DNA from: Zygnema cylindricum
Taxonomy: Eukaryota > Streptophyta > Zygnematophyceae > Zygnematales > Zygnemataceae
DNA length: 64,000 nt
NCBI GenBank assembly: GCA_037447655.1
Contig: JBBHKE010000820.1
Coordinates: forward strand, 62,001-126,000
Direction: 5' to 3'
Notes under the pieces: model-generated
Database searches by the model: none
Told to the model about the DNA's origin: nothing
What the model saw: the letters and a program-made list of their open reading frames with translations, nothing else
Program-made: the position numbers and the translations under genes
In this document: in pieces, positions 11,653 to 22,965 of the stretch
Layout of the letters: every line of letters begins with the position of its first letter
How positions within the stretch are numbered: position 1 is the stretch's first letter

Positions 11653-12022
11653 GGCCAAAATGTCGACACATGTCAAATCCGGATTCGGTGCCATAATCTC
11701 CGGAGATTCCACAATCCAACGGAATTTCGCCACGCGTCATCCGATGTGGCGATGGCCACAAACCGCCAAAATCTTCCTCCGCGATCTCGGCGCTAATCCC
11801 GGCCGTCCGATTAAATTCGGATTTAATCGTAACCGTAATAAATACATGCGGGGTATTTGTTTCACTTACGAAACAAATGCGCGGTATTGATTTCTGTCCG
11901 TACCGTAATTCGTACATTATATATTGCTGGATCTATGTATCCCGTAATTCATTTCAGTTAAATGAATTATCGTACGTATATGTATATAAATAAATATCAA
12001 ACTATATAGTACGTAACACTAG

Positions 12023-12113
12023 TTCTAGACTTAACGGCTAAGGCTACCGGCTATTCCTGATTTTGCGGCCGGTAGGTACAAGGATCAAATCCTGCCGCCG
12101 GCACATACCTTTT
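12023..12113 (+). other. tRNA-like Pol III block in 5' LTR of M2
   Basis: Antisense to the element. A-box-like TAGACTTAACGG, B-box-like AGGATCAAATCC, then TACCTTTTAA as terminator run. The block copy in the 3' LTR (6623-6713) and the interrupted copy in the host solo LTR (from about 5914, resuming at 12318-12358) align with it. Confidence 0.6.
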
Positions 12114-12569
12114 AAATAAATAAATAAACCCTAATATAAAATCCCCGTAAACCTCAGGATAGCCAAGGTAGCCATGGCTCTAGTTTCCTCTCCAATTTCT
12201 CAATGACTGCGACAAGTTTGAGAGTTGGAGAGAGAAGTTAGAGATAGACTGCCTCGACTTCTATATTTCTTTTCAGACCTAGAAAATACTAATAAAACCA
12301 TTAGTTTCTACAGCCGCTAGGTACCACGATCAAATCTTGTGTTTGGCACCTACCTTTTAGTAAATAAACCCCTAATTAATACAAATTTCGCGTAAAACCT
12401 CTGGATAGCCTAGGTAGCCATGGCTTTAGCTCCCTCTCCAATTTCTCAGTGACTGTGACAAGTTTGAGAGTTGGACAGAGAAGTTAGAGGTAGACTGCCT
12501 CGGCTTCTTTCTATATTTCTATTTAGACCTAGAAAATACTTAAAATGAACCATTAATTTCTACAGTACG

Positions 12570-14204
12570 CCCCTAAAACCCGCTAAGAGGATTGGCCGTA
12601 ACCAATTGATGTGAATGTTCCGATGAATACATGGGGTGTGATAATTATTTGAATATATATTGTTTTTTAGGGCTCATTTGACGGAAAGCGTACAAACTGT
12701 GGTACATGTTCAATTCAATTTTTTTAACATGTACGGATTTGTATGGAAAAAAATTCATTAACGTTTTTTACGATTTTTTCAAATCAACCTCTCCAGTTTC
12801 TACGTATTGTACGCGCGTTCGAATCGTGCGTAAATTATGTTTTGAACAACTATGGTACGAAGTAATCATACGACAAAACTTTTATACATTTTGCAGACGC
12901 CAGTCTATACGCCATCTCATTTTATAAGGTTTTTGTTTTCAAACATAATGAAAGTCCTTTGAGAGAAATGGTGTGACGAACAAAAGTTACCGAAAATAGC
13001 GTGACGAGGGAATGTTACGAAATTTCAATTTATTTGCGGTTGTATTTTGGAAACCGCGTGCCATGTGAAAGTCTTAAGATTTTTCGCTGGTTTTCCATCA
13101 TGACACGTTGGTTAATCGTCCAGCGTGTCACGATTTTTTTTTTCAACCCACCTCCTTGAGGTGGGTTGACAGTTACAAAAAAAAATGAAGCGAACTCCTC
13201 GCAGATGAACATCCGACGGCCAGTATTACCTCCAAAATCTTCGGAGAGTATCGGCAAGATTCTCTGTAATGTATTTTTTCGTATAAAATCAAAATAGGCG
13301 GTACGATTTGGTACGGACGTTAGCGGATTTCTGTAAACTACGCCACTTGTCACATGATGGAACTTCACCCTTATTCATAATTTGGTAACTTGAAATTGTG
13401 TGAGCCGTATACATTGCTAATTATGTGCGCACATGTCGGAGCTCCGTTTAGAGACCGTCGTTCGTATTGTAAGGATCTTATTGTTTTTCAATCGAAATCG
13501 TTAAATCAACAAACAGATAATTGTGCACCGAGAAAAGTTGGAGAGACGCTCAAGTAAACGTTACCGAATTGTTTTTAATTATCAGCTTTGTCCTCCTCTG
13601 TCAGCGTAACAAGTTACGGTTCACTTAGGTGGCTACTCGTGTGACATTATTACTACACCGTGTATCGCTATTAGTGTTTTTTTTTTTTTGCTGTTTAAAA
13701 CATTTTTTCTCCGTACACAATTGTCCGGTTTTCAATTCGAAACCGCCATTAAGAAGCTGAGACTTTTACCTCTCAATAGCAACGATCAGATCCACAATCC
13801 GACGTGTGTGTACAGAGAAAAGATGTTTTAAATGGCAAAAACAACATTAACCCTAATAGCGATTCACGGTGTACTGTAGAAAGAACTGTACCATGACGAA
13901 AATCTATGCCATGTGTTCGTCTACCTGGTTGCTACCACCCGGCATAACGTCACAGGGCATGGCGAGACGCACGGTCACGCGCATAGTGTGACGTTACACC
14001 GTGTCTTATTAGTGATAATCATTTTCTTGCTTAAAACAGAATTTCTCCGTCCACACTTGTCCTATTTTAACATGGAGACCGCCAATCGAAAGGTGGGAAT
14101 CTTGGCTGTCAATCGCGACCATTGGTTCTATAATCCGACAAGTGTGTACGGAGAAAATATATTTTTAAGTTGAAAAAAAAACACTAACACTAAAATGCGA
14201 AAAC
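12570..14204. repeat. MITE-like repeats, no gene recognised
   Basis: About 13650-13878 is a small element with long inverted ends: it begins CACCGTGTATCGCTATTAG and ends CTAATAGCGATTCACGGTG, with inner matching TTTAAAACATTTTTTCTC and GAGAAAAGATGTTTTAAA. A related, more diverged copy covers about 13990-14200 and a partial one about 16220-16390. A 12-bp stem with a 3-nt loop (TCAACCCACCTC and its complement) is at 13143-13169. The remainder is AT-rich. Reading frames here are short and match nothing I know. Confidence 0.55.
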
Positions 14205-15289
14205 TGAAATTCTATGGGCTCCATTGCCCACATAATTCGCAGATCCAAAAGAAGCTAATCTAGATAGTTCTGACTGCAAGTTGATATAAACCCAAATGAA
14301 TGATCCCCTGACAATTAAAACCCCAATACAACCTCACCCTTATGAAGAGAAGACCTTCTGTGTGCTCAGTTCCACCACAGAATGCAAAGCTTGAATATGT
14401 GTTTTGGACAATATTCCCCACTTTGACTTTCCCATTGAATAAGTGCCACCTTGGCATGAAAATACTCTGGCCGACTACACCCTTGAGTAGCTTGGACTCC
14501 CCTGAGTCTGTAGCAAAAAGAATCACTGAATTTGCTCACCCGGCATTAAGTTATGGGTCAAGATGACCGCTATAGTTACAAGCTCTCTTAGAGAGAGGTA
14601 CCGAAATATCACTAAGTCTTAGTCTGCCTCCTCATGACTACCTACTACTAAACCTTAGGCCAATAGGAACACTATATAGTACAAAAAGGTACGATGGGCG
14701 ATGTACTTATTATACGGCCATTGTACGACAGGGTCTACAAGGTGACATCTACCAAATCTGGAGCCATGGTTCCTCCTCCTATCTTCTCCAGTGTCAAATA
14801 ATGTGGCGCCACGTGGCACAGCGTGACGTTATCCCCAAATGCTGCCAAAAGCTTATTGCGGGTGGCGGCTGTAATGGTGGCCGTCCGATCAGTTGTGTAT
14901 ATACGACTTCGATTCGCTTCCATGCATGAATTGATTAATGCGCGTTTTCGTTAGTCTGTTGCGAATTAGTCCTTTAAATCAATAGGTAAATATGCGTGAA
15001 ACTATAAACGTGTATCGTTTCGTTAGTGACTTAATGGATAAGAAGTTGGTCTATATATTAGCCTACAGACCCCGGTTCAAAAGGGGCAGTATTTTGCTAA
15101 AACTAGTAAGACATCTTGTAATTCATTCTTCCTCTTTCTTAACGATGCGGCAACCATGGCGTGCCTTTGGTCCTCTCTTTCTCTCTCTTTACATTCTAAC
15201 TAAAATATAGAAGTGAACTATTAATCACTTTTTTTCAACACTCTATTTATATTTCCAATACAGACCTAGAAAATACATAAATTTCAACA
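14205..15289 (-). mobile_element. Solo LTR (1085 bp) with TSD aaaac
   Basis: Starts TGAAATTCTATGGG and ends ATTTCAACA, with AAAAC on both sides (14200-14204 and 15290-15294). Minus orientation. It is more diverged than M2 but keeps the GTAC array (about 14670-14725), the CCATGG block near 15157, and a tRNA-like block at 15024-15095 with GACTTAATGGATAAG, the B-box-like GGTTCAAAAGG and a TTTT run. It cuts the tail of an older MITE-like element. Confidence 0.9.
15024..15095 (+). other. tRNA-like Pol III block in solo LTR
   Basis: Plus strand, antisense to the LTR. GTGACTTAATGG resembles an A box, GGTTCAAAAGG a B box (only the last CC replaced), and GTATTTTGC a terminator. Its sequence between the boxes differs from the other copies, yet the layout is kept. 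Confidence 0.55.
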
Positions 15290-16522
15290 AAAACAAACCT
15301 ACAGTATTGAATGTTCGAAGGACGACGACGGCGGTTCAAAGTCATGCAGTGTTTTTGCGAGTACAATGAATTAGTCGTACGGATGTTGTTTTGGCTACGT
15401 CAGCTTTTCGACGAATTACGCGACTTTAACCCGACTTCAATATCCGGCAATATTTTGAGGAAGCTCATTTATACCGTTTTCATAGAAAGCCGTACATTAT
15501 TCCAACGTCCGTCTGTTGCGGAAGTGAATTTATTTCCGGTGGGAATAGGCCATGAATGAAAGGATCGCCGTTCGACAAACAGAAAGAAAGTTTCCCACGC
15601 ACAAAGGATTTTAAAAGTTTCATATTGTTATCATGATTTCGGAAAATCATCGGAATGGGAAATGCTCCGGTGAGAATAGGCTATCAATTTGATAGCCTAT
15701 TCCCACTGGAGCATTTGTAACCTTTTGCCCATTCCAATGATTTTTCGAAAACTCATCGGAAAACGGGTGTCGTTCACACCAAAATTATGGCACGTAACTC
15801 CGATCGTATGTGTCTTATGACACGTCATACGCTTTAACGTCATCAAACAAAGGCGCGAAAACAAACCTGTAAATTTTTAAATTTACTATGTTCGAAAGAC
15901 GACGACGGTGGCTCAAAGTCATGCAGATTTTTCGCGCGAAAACAGCGAAATAGCCGTTCGGATGTCGTATTTGCTACGTCTCCAAAACAACAAAATAGTC
16001 GTTCGGATGTTGTTTATGCTACGTCAGCTTTTCGGGTTACTGTTGGCTTGTTTCACAAAAAGACGCAAAATTTACCCTACTTTTATATCCGGCAATATTT
16101 TGAGGAAGGTAGTTTGTACGGTTTTCCGAGAACTTCCGAAATCTACAAAGTCGGTGCTCGAAAAGCCGAACATTATTCGAACGTCTGTCTGTTACGGAAG
16201 TGATTTTTTTTTCGGTGGGAACACGCTATGAGACCGCTTATCGGAAACTGAAAATCTTAACTTTCAATGGCAACCTTCAAATCCATGTTCCAACATATAT
16301 GTACGGAGAAAAGATGTTTTAAGAGACGAAAAATTCATCAGCGCTAATAGCGATTCACTTTTCAAAACTGTACTACCTGTACTGTATTTTTCAGGTTAAA
16401 CAATCGATGGCCCGCATGGCCGTACAGTAAAAAGCTAAAGACCAACAACTATTGGCTGCGTGACATGAACAAACAAATAGAGAAAACAGTGCGGGAAAAA
16501 AAAACATATGGGATATATTCTA
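15290..16522. repeat. Foldback element and duplicated block
   Basis: 15637-15750 is a foldback: about 50-bp arms centred on GGCTATCAATTTGATAGCC, with flanking ATCATCGGAATGGG and CCCATTCCAATGAT pairing further out. A block starting TATGTTCGAAAGACGACGACGG near 15888 is a second copy of the sequence from 15309, about 580 bp upstream, sharing GTCATGCAG and TACGTCAGCTTTTCG. No gene recognised. Confidence 0.5.
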
Positions 16523-17281
16523 GGGTATGTCCACATGTACTTGTAACTTAGCGAACTTACTTTGTATTTTAGCGCGGATCCGCCGGACACGGTTTTCAAG
16601 TGTCCCTATGTCTGTAAGGACGAAATCGTAACTTACGCTTGTGACGATTGTATACGTCGACAATACGTGTGACGGTATTCAACGACTACAATCTGTGGTC
16701 GCACGTTATGTTTTGGAACTGCTTGTGACGTCGCATGTCTTAGTGTGACATTGTAGACGTACCGCCTTCCAGCCTGTGCCGTTTCACAGTTGAAGACGAG
16801 GCGCTTTGATTTTGCATCTCTTATCCGGTCGACGTGAAAGGGCATCGGAATTTGAACAACCCTGCAAAAAGAAAAACGTACTGGACAAAAACGGACAAAA
16901 CCAAACAAATAATGTACTTTTCTTCGTCGTATTCAAACGCAAACGGACAAAACATAGCGAATTCTGTAAATTTTTTTGTCCTTGGAAATCGTATGAAAAT
17001 ACGGCACGTGCGAATAAATGTTCATATTTGTTTATCGAAAATACCTAGTTTTAAAACACATCGCGCATGTGTTTTTAACGTAAGGTTAAAGATGACGTTT
17101 TTTGTCGTGAAAGTGGGTCGAAAAACACAAGACAAATTTTCATACATCCTAAATTCTAGGATGACGCAAATTGTACTCTACGAATTTGCGATTCCTTTGT
17201 ACGATTGTAACTTAGGCAGTACGGTGCTAAGTTTTTCAGCAAAAAAAACCTTAACTTATGCACATGGGGACATACCCTTAG
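16523..17281. repeat. TIR element of about 760 bp
   Basis: The ends are inverted copies: TAGGGTATGTCCACATGT at the left and ACATGGGGACATACCCTTA at the right. Inside is an uninterrupted 188-codon plus-strand frame (16834-17400) that runs beyond the right end and has no motif I recognise. I treat it as chance. A 3-bp TSD (cta/tta) is possible but unproven. Confidence 0.4.
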
Positions 17282-17415
17282 TTTTCGGTTGTTTTACTGG
17301 TCGTCAAATTGTTTTGGGGGAATACTTGAGAACTTGGTCCTTTGCGGTTTACGCGGTACACTGGAATTGCAAAGCTATGATTACGGTGATGACCTTTTAG
17401 AGCCTCGAATCGTAG

Positions 17416-17452
17416 CCGTCCATTTCCAAATCATTTGTTTGGAAATGGACGG
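17416..17452. repeat. Perfect 15-bp stem hairpin
   Basis: CCGTCCATTTCCAAA, a 7-nt spacer, then the exact complement. Probably the core of a small MITE. The stretch 17453-18575 is AT-rich and shows no gene that I recognise. Confidence 0.5.
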
Positions 17453-18685
17453 CCGAGCGGATTTTTCATTCTTCCATCTGTTAAATATTATTACTTATTA
17501 TTGAATTTCGGTTTGAAAACGGAAAGGTGCATGGTTTATAGAGGGCCACAAAATCTGATTTATATTAAATAAAGAAAAAATGTCCTCGATATTTCACATT
17601 ATAGTGCCCATCATAATTAGATTTAAATAGAAAGGTACGTTTGTATTGTCAAAAACATGATGGTTAAACCATCAAATATATAAAAATTGATTGAAACTAA
17701 AAGTTGTTGAGGGCCGACATAGGTAAATGTGAAAATCCTTTAAGGACTAAAAACGTTAACCAACATTAAAAGCTTAAAATTGTAACTGGGAAGAAAAACC
17801 AAAATAAAAACAAATTCCAAACCATAAGAGCACTAACAACTAAACAAAAAACTTAATTCTATAAAATAAAGTGGGTCATTGGCCCAAAGCATGCGGCTGT
17901 GCCAGAATAAAGGTCATAACTAAGAATACCGCTTATATATGTCAGGTGGCTCAAAGGCATTTCTCTCTATCCTCAAGCATCATTCACCACCGTGCAGTAC
18001 CAAACAAGTGTCTAAGTTTAGGAACGATAAAGGGCAACAAATACGCATAAGCACTATGTAGTCGGCAGGAGAGTTCAAGGATGGTTGTAAGGTTAACTAA
18101 CTTCAGTAATATGTCGAGCACAATCATGTAAGAAGTTGACGAAGGAAGAGACCAAGCTCTATAGTATCTACAAAGCGATGGGTACGAAGTTTTCAGTTGG
18201 GCCTCGATGCGCGTAGTGGCGTTCTTCCCAAGCCGCGAAACCAACATGCCATGTTGAACTTTAATAACCATGGTTTCTCACACGGTTTATGCAATAATAG
18301 TCGCACTGTGTTATTTAATCTCAATGTAAAAACGCAAGATTCGCAAAAAGGCGACAATTACCCTTATATTGACGACATGCCAAGAGTATGTGTAACACTT
18401 CGTATTTGTATGTGTATCTCGCTTCATTACTCAATATAACGCTTACATTTTGAACCATATCGCGTGTTGTTCTAAGCTATATACCGCGAGAGCAATCAAA
18501 AAAATCAATGGTTTCCTCATTAATAGGTCTTGAAAATTGTGTTTTCTAAATTTATACTTCTATCAGTTTGTGTAATGTATTTCTTAGGTCCTCAAACTTT
18601 TCGTAGTCATTGAAGACTTGAGACAACCATGGCTGCCTTAGGCTGGCAAGGAGACAGACCAGGGGAGCAGGAGGTATATCCCTTT

Positions 18686-18790
18686 GCAAAAGGTAGGCAA
18701 TCATATCGGATTTGATCCTAAGTCCTACAGGGTGACCACCATATAGAAGTAGTCGTATGTCGTATCGGTTACGTCTTTGATTAAGCGTTA
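18686..18790 (-). other. tRNA-like block in old solo LTR
   Basis: Antisense to this plus-oriented LTR. The minus strand contains GGATCAAATCC (18708-18718), identical to the B-box-like motif of the minus-type LTRs, and a CCTTTTGC run near 18687. The A-box side is weak. Its presence in such a diverged LTR argues for conservation. Confidence 0.4.
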
Positions 18791-19095
18791 CACACGTAGG
18801 GTACGATTCATATTTAAAGATGTACTCATAAACACATTCCATTTAGCAGACTACGGTTCGAAAGTACATAGAACCAATCGAGACGCACGATATAAACAAA
18901 GATGCACGAAACAAATGAAAAAAACATTTACGTGAACCTACGTAATGAAATGGCGGTCTGGGATCGGACGGCTCACATCAGAGCGGAGATACCGGAATGA
19001 ACATTCAGCGGTTTATGGAGGAGAGATCATTGGATGACACGTGGCAAGATGTTAGTGGATAGCGGATACGATGGGAAGAAGAACCATGACTTTGG

Positions 19096-20112
19096 TGTTG
19101 AAATTCATAGATTTCTATAGTATTTTCTAGGTTTAAATATGTTAGGAAAAAGAAAAAGGACAGACAGCCTGCCTCCACCTCCTTTCTCTAGCCCCCATTC
19201 TTGTTGTAGTCACTGAAGGATAGAGAAGGTGGTTGATCCATGGCTGCCTTAGTTCAACAGGCAGTTATTTTTAGTTTACTAAAAATAGTCCTGACGGACC
19301 CGGGATTTGAACCCGGAACCTGCGGTTCGTCAAGTTGACCTATAGCGGTCAGCTTTATCTTACTAGACTAGGACCGATACTAAGTGCTATAGAGTATAAT
19401 AGATATATATATACATTTAGGAAGTAAGAAATCCATTTAACTAAAACTAGATACGGCGTGCATAGATAGAGTTTTAGTACGACACCATTTCAGAATGAAT
19501 ACCTCGCATTTGTTTGACAGCGAAATAAATATCTCGCATGTAATTATAACGGTTAAGATTACGTCTCATTACGAATCCGACGGCGCACGTCATCGCCAAA
19601 ATCCCGGAGTGGTCACCTTGGCGTTTTGTGACATGGCATGACCTGGAGCCACGTGGAGAGATGACATTCGGTCATAGGAATTCCGAGGAATGTATGGACA
19701 AGTAAAATGCCTACACGCGTCCACTTAATAGCCTTGTCGTACATAGGCCGTACAAAAGGTACACCGGAAGCAGTACTTTTTGGTACGGTACAGTAATTTG
19801 ATTGGTTCGTACTTCAGTGGATAGAAGTTATTTGAAGGAATCAGGACTTAGAAAATTTTGGTAGGTAGTCACCTCTCCCTTTGAGAGTTTGTACAAATTG
19901 GCATTTTTAGTGCCTCATAACATATCGGCTGGTTGGCCGTTTTCAGTGATTCTTTTTGTTACGGACTCAAGGGAGTCCAGGCTCCACAAGGGTGCAGTCA
20001 AATTGTCAGTTTGCCTTCTTGGGCAACAGTGGTCGTGGCTTAAAGTGGGTTAGTTAAATACTATCTAGAGGCTTCCTGTATTCTGTAGTCGAATGGAGGA
20101 CACAGAATTGCA
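19096..20112 (+). repeat. 5' LTR of element A
   Basis: TGTTGAAATTCATAG to GAATTGCA. Landmarks in order: TATTTTCTAGG, CAGCCTGCCTCCACC, CCATGGCTGCCTTAG at 19238, antisense tRNA-like block 19281-19376, GTAC array at about 19738-19812, a weak TATA-like TTGTACAAATTGGC near 19890, GATTCTTTTTG near 19950, and the gag ATG at 20093-20095. Confidence 0.93.
19281..19376 (-). other. tRNA-like Pol III block, 5' LTR of A
   Basis: Best example. The minus strand shows an A-box match TAGTCTAGTAAG (19359-19370), an anticodon-arm-like stem TGACC/GGTCA, and a variable-arm-like hairpin GAACC-GCA-GGTTC. A T arm CCGGG-TTCAAAT-CCCGG contains a perfect B box GGTTCAAATCC (19303-19313). TTTTT follows at 19281-19285. 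The 5' and 3' ends do not form a normal acceptor stem, so it is tRNA-like rather than a tRNA gene. The 3' LTR has the same block at 24824-24920. Confidence 0.7.
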
Positions 20113-20998
20113 GGTTATAAGCCCACCCTCTAGGGTGCCCACCTTCAATGGATCTGGGTTCATCTATTGGGAAGCCATGATGATGGGAGCTTTGTGTGAA
20201 AAACGATACTGGGGTATCGTCAGTGGACAAGTGAAAGGTCCACCTTCGGGAACTCCACCAGGATTTGGGGGAGTAAGGTTTTCTGCAACAACGGCTTCCT
20301 CAGCGGAGGAGGCAGATGATGGGGACAACAGTGTGTCCGAAAAGGAGAAAGGGAAGGAGACACCCCTCACTCCTATTGCCACAGTATCGGGAGCGGCGAC
20401 CGTGAAGACCGTGGAGAACGATACTCAAATGTGGGAGGATGTAAACATGGCTGCCAAGAACTTCATTCTGTGGCACCTCACTCAAGGTTTGGCCACTCCT
20501 CATCTTCACATTTACAAGGCCGAGGAGTTGTGGGAGAGTTTGGTGGAGATCTATAGAGCTGGAACTATTCAGGAGCTCCAGTTGGCTGAGCAAAAACTAT
20601 TGAGTTACACTTACAATGGAGGAAAGATGTTAGATTACTGTAATGATCTTTCTTGTTTGTATATGGAAATGGAAAGTGTCGGGTGTACAGGTACAATGAA
20701 AATGAAAGTTAACACCCTTATCATGAAATTACCAAATGAGTTCGAAAACATAGTGTACCGAGTACAGGGAATGCACACAGTAGTCAGGATGATACTTGTG
20801 CAGGAAAACATAATGGAGATTAGGAGAGGAGGAAAGAGCATTCAAGCTCTAGCAGCAGGAGGGGACCGATGGGGGAAGGACCCGAAGAAACCTTATAGAG
20901 GGGAAAGAGATCATTATGGGGGACAGAGGCCCCCAAAGGGTCTTTGTCATTATTGAAAAAAGCCGGGACACTTTATTGCAGATTGTGTGAAGCTATCA
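20093..20998 (+). pseudogene. Element A gag
   Basis: gag begins at the ATG inside the LTR (20093) as MEDTELQ, reads through the LTR edge and PBS, and continues with SPPSRVPTFNGSG. Mid-gag motifs conserved with M1 and M2 include LWHLTQGLATPHLH, IYRAGTIQELQLAEQ and VNTLIMKLPNEFENIVYR. Part of the GSWTW-like segment before VVRMILVQEN is missing. The zinc knuckle is broken by TGA at 20954-20956, where relatives have the second Cys (CHY-stop-KKPGHFIADC). This stop is also what separates gag from the in-frame protease. Confidence 0.85.
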
Positions 20999-22965
20999 GA
21001 GCTGAGGCTCCAAGAGAACCGTGGAGGGGGTTCTTCCGGAGGGAAGAAAAAGGCACTTGTGGTTACAAAAGTGTCAGGAGAAACCGAGGATGAGTCCTCT
21101 GAGGAGGATGGGGAACTTCTTCTTGACGAGAGTCTGGAGGAGAAGGATATTCCTCGGAGGCAGAAGTGTGCCCTTGGAGCAATCCGGGAAGCTCCACAGG
21201 AAGGATGGATCATCGACTCAGTTGCATCCATGCATATGTGTCGTGATAAAGAACTCTTCCCTAAGTTAAGAAAGATTCCTACTGTAGAGATAGAGTATGG
21301 GGATGGGAGAGTGGTTACTACAGATCTAGTGGGATCAGTAGATCTGAAAGTTTTAGTGGAGGGTAAGACTTCTATACTTACATTCTCAGATGTACTTTAC
21401 ATTCCTCAGCTGAGTAAAAATCTTGTCTCTACGTCTGTGTTAGATGACAAAGAGTTTGATACTTTCACTATAAAGGGAGTCTTTACAGCTAAGTATGGGG
21501 ATGAAGTTTACTTTACAGCAGATAAGGGTAGCCAAGGAATGTTTAGGCTTAACTTGAGTAATGAAAAGAAGAATGCTTACTATGTTGGGGTTCCTAAGGT
21601 GATGATTTGGCATAAGGGGTTGGGGCATGTGCATTTTGATAGGTTAAGGGAAATGAAAAAGCTTGGGGTAGTAGATGGCATTCAGTTTGGGGATAATGAA
21701 ATGATGGATGATTGTAGTGGTTGTGCTCAAGGTAAGGCTCACAGACTTCCCTTTCCCAAAACCGCCACATATAGAAATGAGAAAGTGTTAGATTTGGTCC
21801 ACACAGACATTTGGGGACCTGCAAAAGTACCTTCGGTTGGAAGAAAGAGGTTTATAATGACAATAACTGATGATTGGTCTAGATACTCTAGAGTCTACAT
21901 TCTGAAAAATAAGTCTGAAGCATCAACTTACTTCAAAGAATATAAAGCCTGGAGTGAGAAGTTGCATGAAACCCCTATTAAGAGGATAAGGAGTGATAAT
22001 GGGGGGGAATATACCTCTAACCAGTTTGAGGAATATCTGAGAGATGAGGGAGTGCAACACCAGAAAACTCTACCATATAACCCGGAACAAAATGGGGTAG
22101 CTGAGAGGTTGAATAGAACACTAGGAGATAGTGCATGCAGTCTGTTGGTAGACAAGAAAAATAGGAAAGAGATTTTGGGTAGAGGCAATGAATTCTGCCA
22201 ACTATATTAAAAATAGAGTCCTTACCTCAGCTGTAAAGGGAGTGACACCTTATGAGAGATGGGTTGGAAGGAAACCGCATATCTCACACCTTAAAGTATT
22301 TGGTAGCCAAGTTTACAATCTTGACACGGATAGGAAAAACTGGAAACTAGATGCTAAGGGAAAACCTGGATACTTTGTGGGATATGACGAGGATGTTAAG
22401 GGATATAGAGTCTATGACTTAGCAAAGAAAGATATCATTCTGGTCAAACACTTAGTTATCATGGATGAAGGGAAGTCATTTGACCGCTTCAAATATACTA
22501 AGAAGATAAGGATCAGATTTGAGTCCGAAAGTGAGGAGAACTCGGTCATCCCCGAAAGAGAAATGGGTGACACCGTGATTACAGATTCAGGGGAGATCGA
22601 AGATACAGGAGACTCACCGGAAACCTCACATACTCCCATGGACTTCCAAGAGATAGAAGAATCGGGACAAGAACCGGTTTCCATGGACAAGGGAGCCGAT
22701 GAGACAATGAGAAGAAATCCAAGACTTCCATCCATTCCAGCTTCGGAGTTTGAGGGAGAAAGGAGGAGCAGCAAAAGGATACAGGAAAAACAAGCCGTGC
22801 ATAAGGTAACTAAGCTATCTCACCCAGATGAGCCTCAGTCTTACTCGGAGGTAGTGAATAGTTCAGAGAAAGAAAGATGGATTAGAGCCATAAATGATGA
22901 GATGGCTTCTATCATGGAAGCAAATACTTGGGAACTAGCGGATTGCCCTCCAGACAGAAAAACTT
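20999..22965 (+). pseudogene. Element A protease and integrase
   Basis: In frame with gag. The protease motif reads IIDSVASMHMC, the Gly of DSGAS replaced by Val, so protease should be inactive. Integrase: HKGLGH and CSGCAQGK of the zinc domain, catalytic acids in HTDIWGP (about 21806), SDNGGEY (about 21991) and NGVAERLNRT (about 22090). A frameshift near 22165-22190 moves the C-terminal part (NRVLTSAVKG, VFGSQVYNLD, GYRVYDLAKKDIILVKH) to another frame. It keeps the Tyr codon that is TAG in M2. A further 1-nt insertion lies near 22965. Confidence 0.87.

Larger units (their letters stand above)
5964..12312 (-). mobile_element. Full-length copia element M2
   Basis: A complete minus-strand Ty1/copia element of 6349 bp flanked by the duplication GCCGC (5959-5963 and 12313-12317). 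LTRs lie at 5964-6912 and 11264-12312. The first is 949 bp because about 100 bp near 6590 are deleted; the second is 1049 bp. PPT at 6913-6920; PBS at 11249-11263. The internal order on the minus strand is gag, protease, integrase, RT, RNase H, the copia order. gag carries three stops and one frameshift, while pol has a single stop, so it is not autonomous as it stands. It landed inside the tRNA-like block of a resident solo LTR. Confidence 0.93.
11264..12312 (-). repeat. 5' LTR of M2
   Basis: 1049 bp, TGAAACTCTGAG to TTTCTACA on the plus strand. In element sense, read leftward from 12312, it holds the CCATGGCT block near 12171, the antisense tRNA-like block at 12023-12113, the GTAC array at about 11598-11652, the conserved block with GATTCTTTTTGC, and the gag ATG at its very end. 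Confidence 0.92.
5156..12564 (-). mobile_element. Solo LTR interrupted by copia element M2
   Basis: A minus-oriented solo LTR of the main family. It begins TGAAACTCTGAGG at 5156 and ends TTTCTACA at 12564, with 5-bp duplications GTACG on both sides (5151-5155 and 12565-12569). It is split at 5963/12313 by element M2. Without the insert it is about 1.05 kb, the normal LTR size. The pair of intact duplications shows that the LTR was already solo, or became so cleanly, and that M2 came later. Confidence 0.9.

Noticed and set aside
16834-17400. 188-codon open frame
   Set aside because: It overruns the right inverted end of the small element it lies in, has no motif and AT-rich-type composition; probably chance.
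19281-19376. A genuine nuclear tRNA gene (and likewise at the other tRNA-like blocks)
   Set aside because: T arm and B box are good, but 5' and 3' ends do not form an acceptor stem, and the block recurs inside each LTR. I call it tRNA-like, not a tRNA gene.
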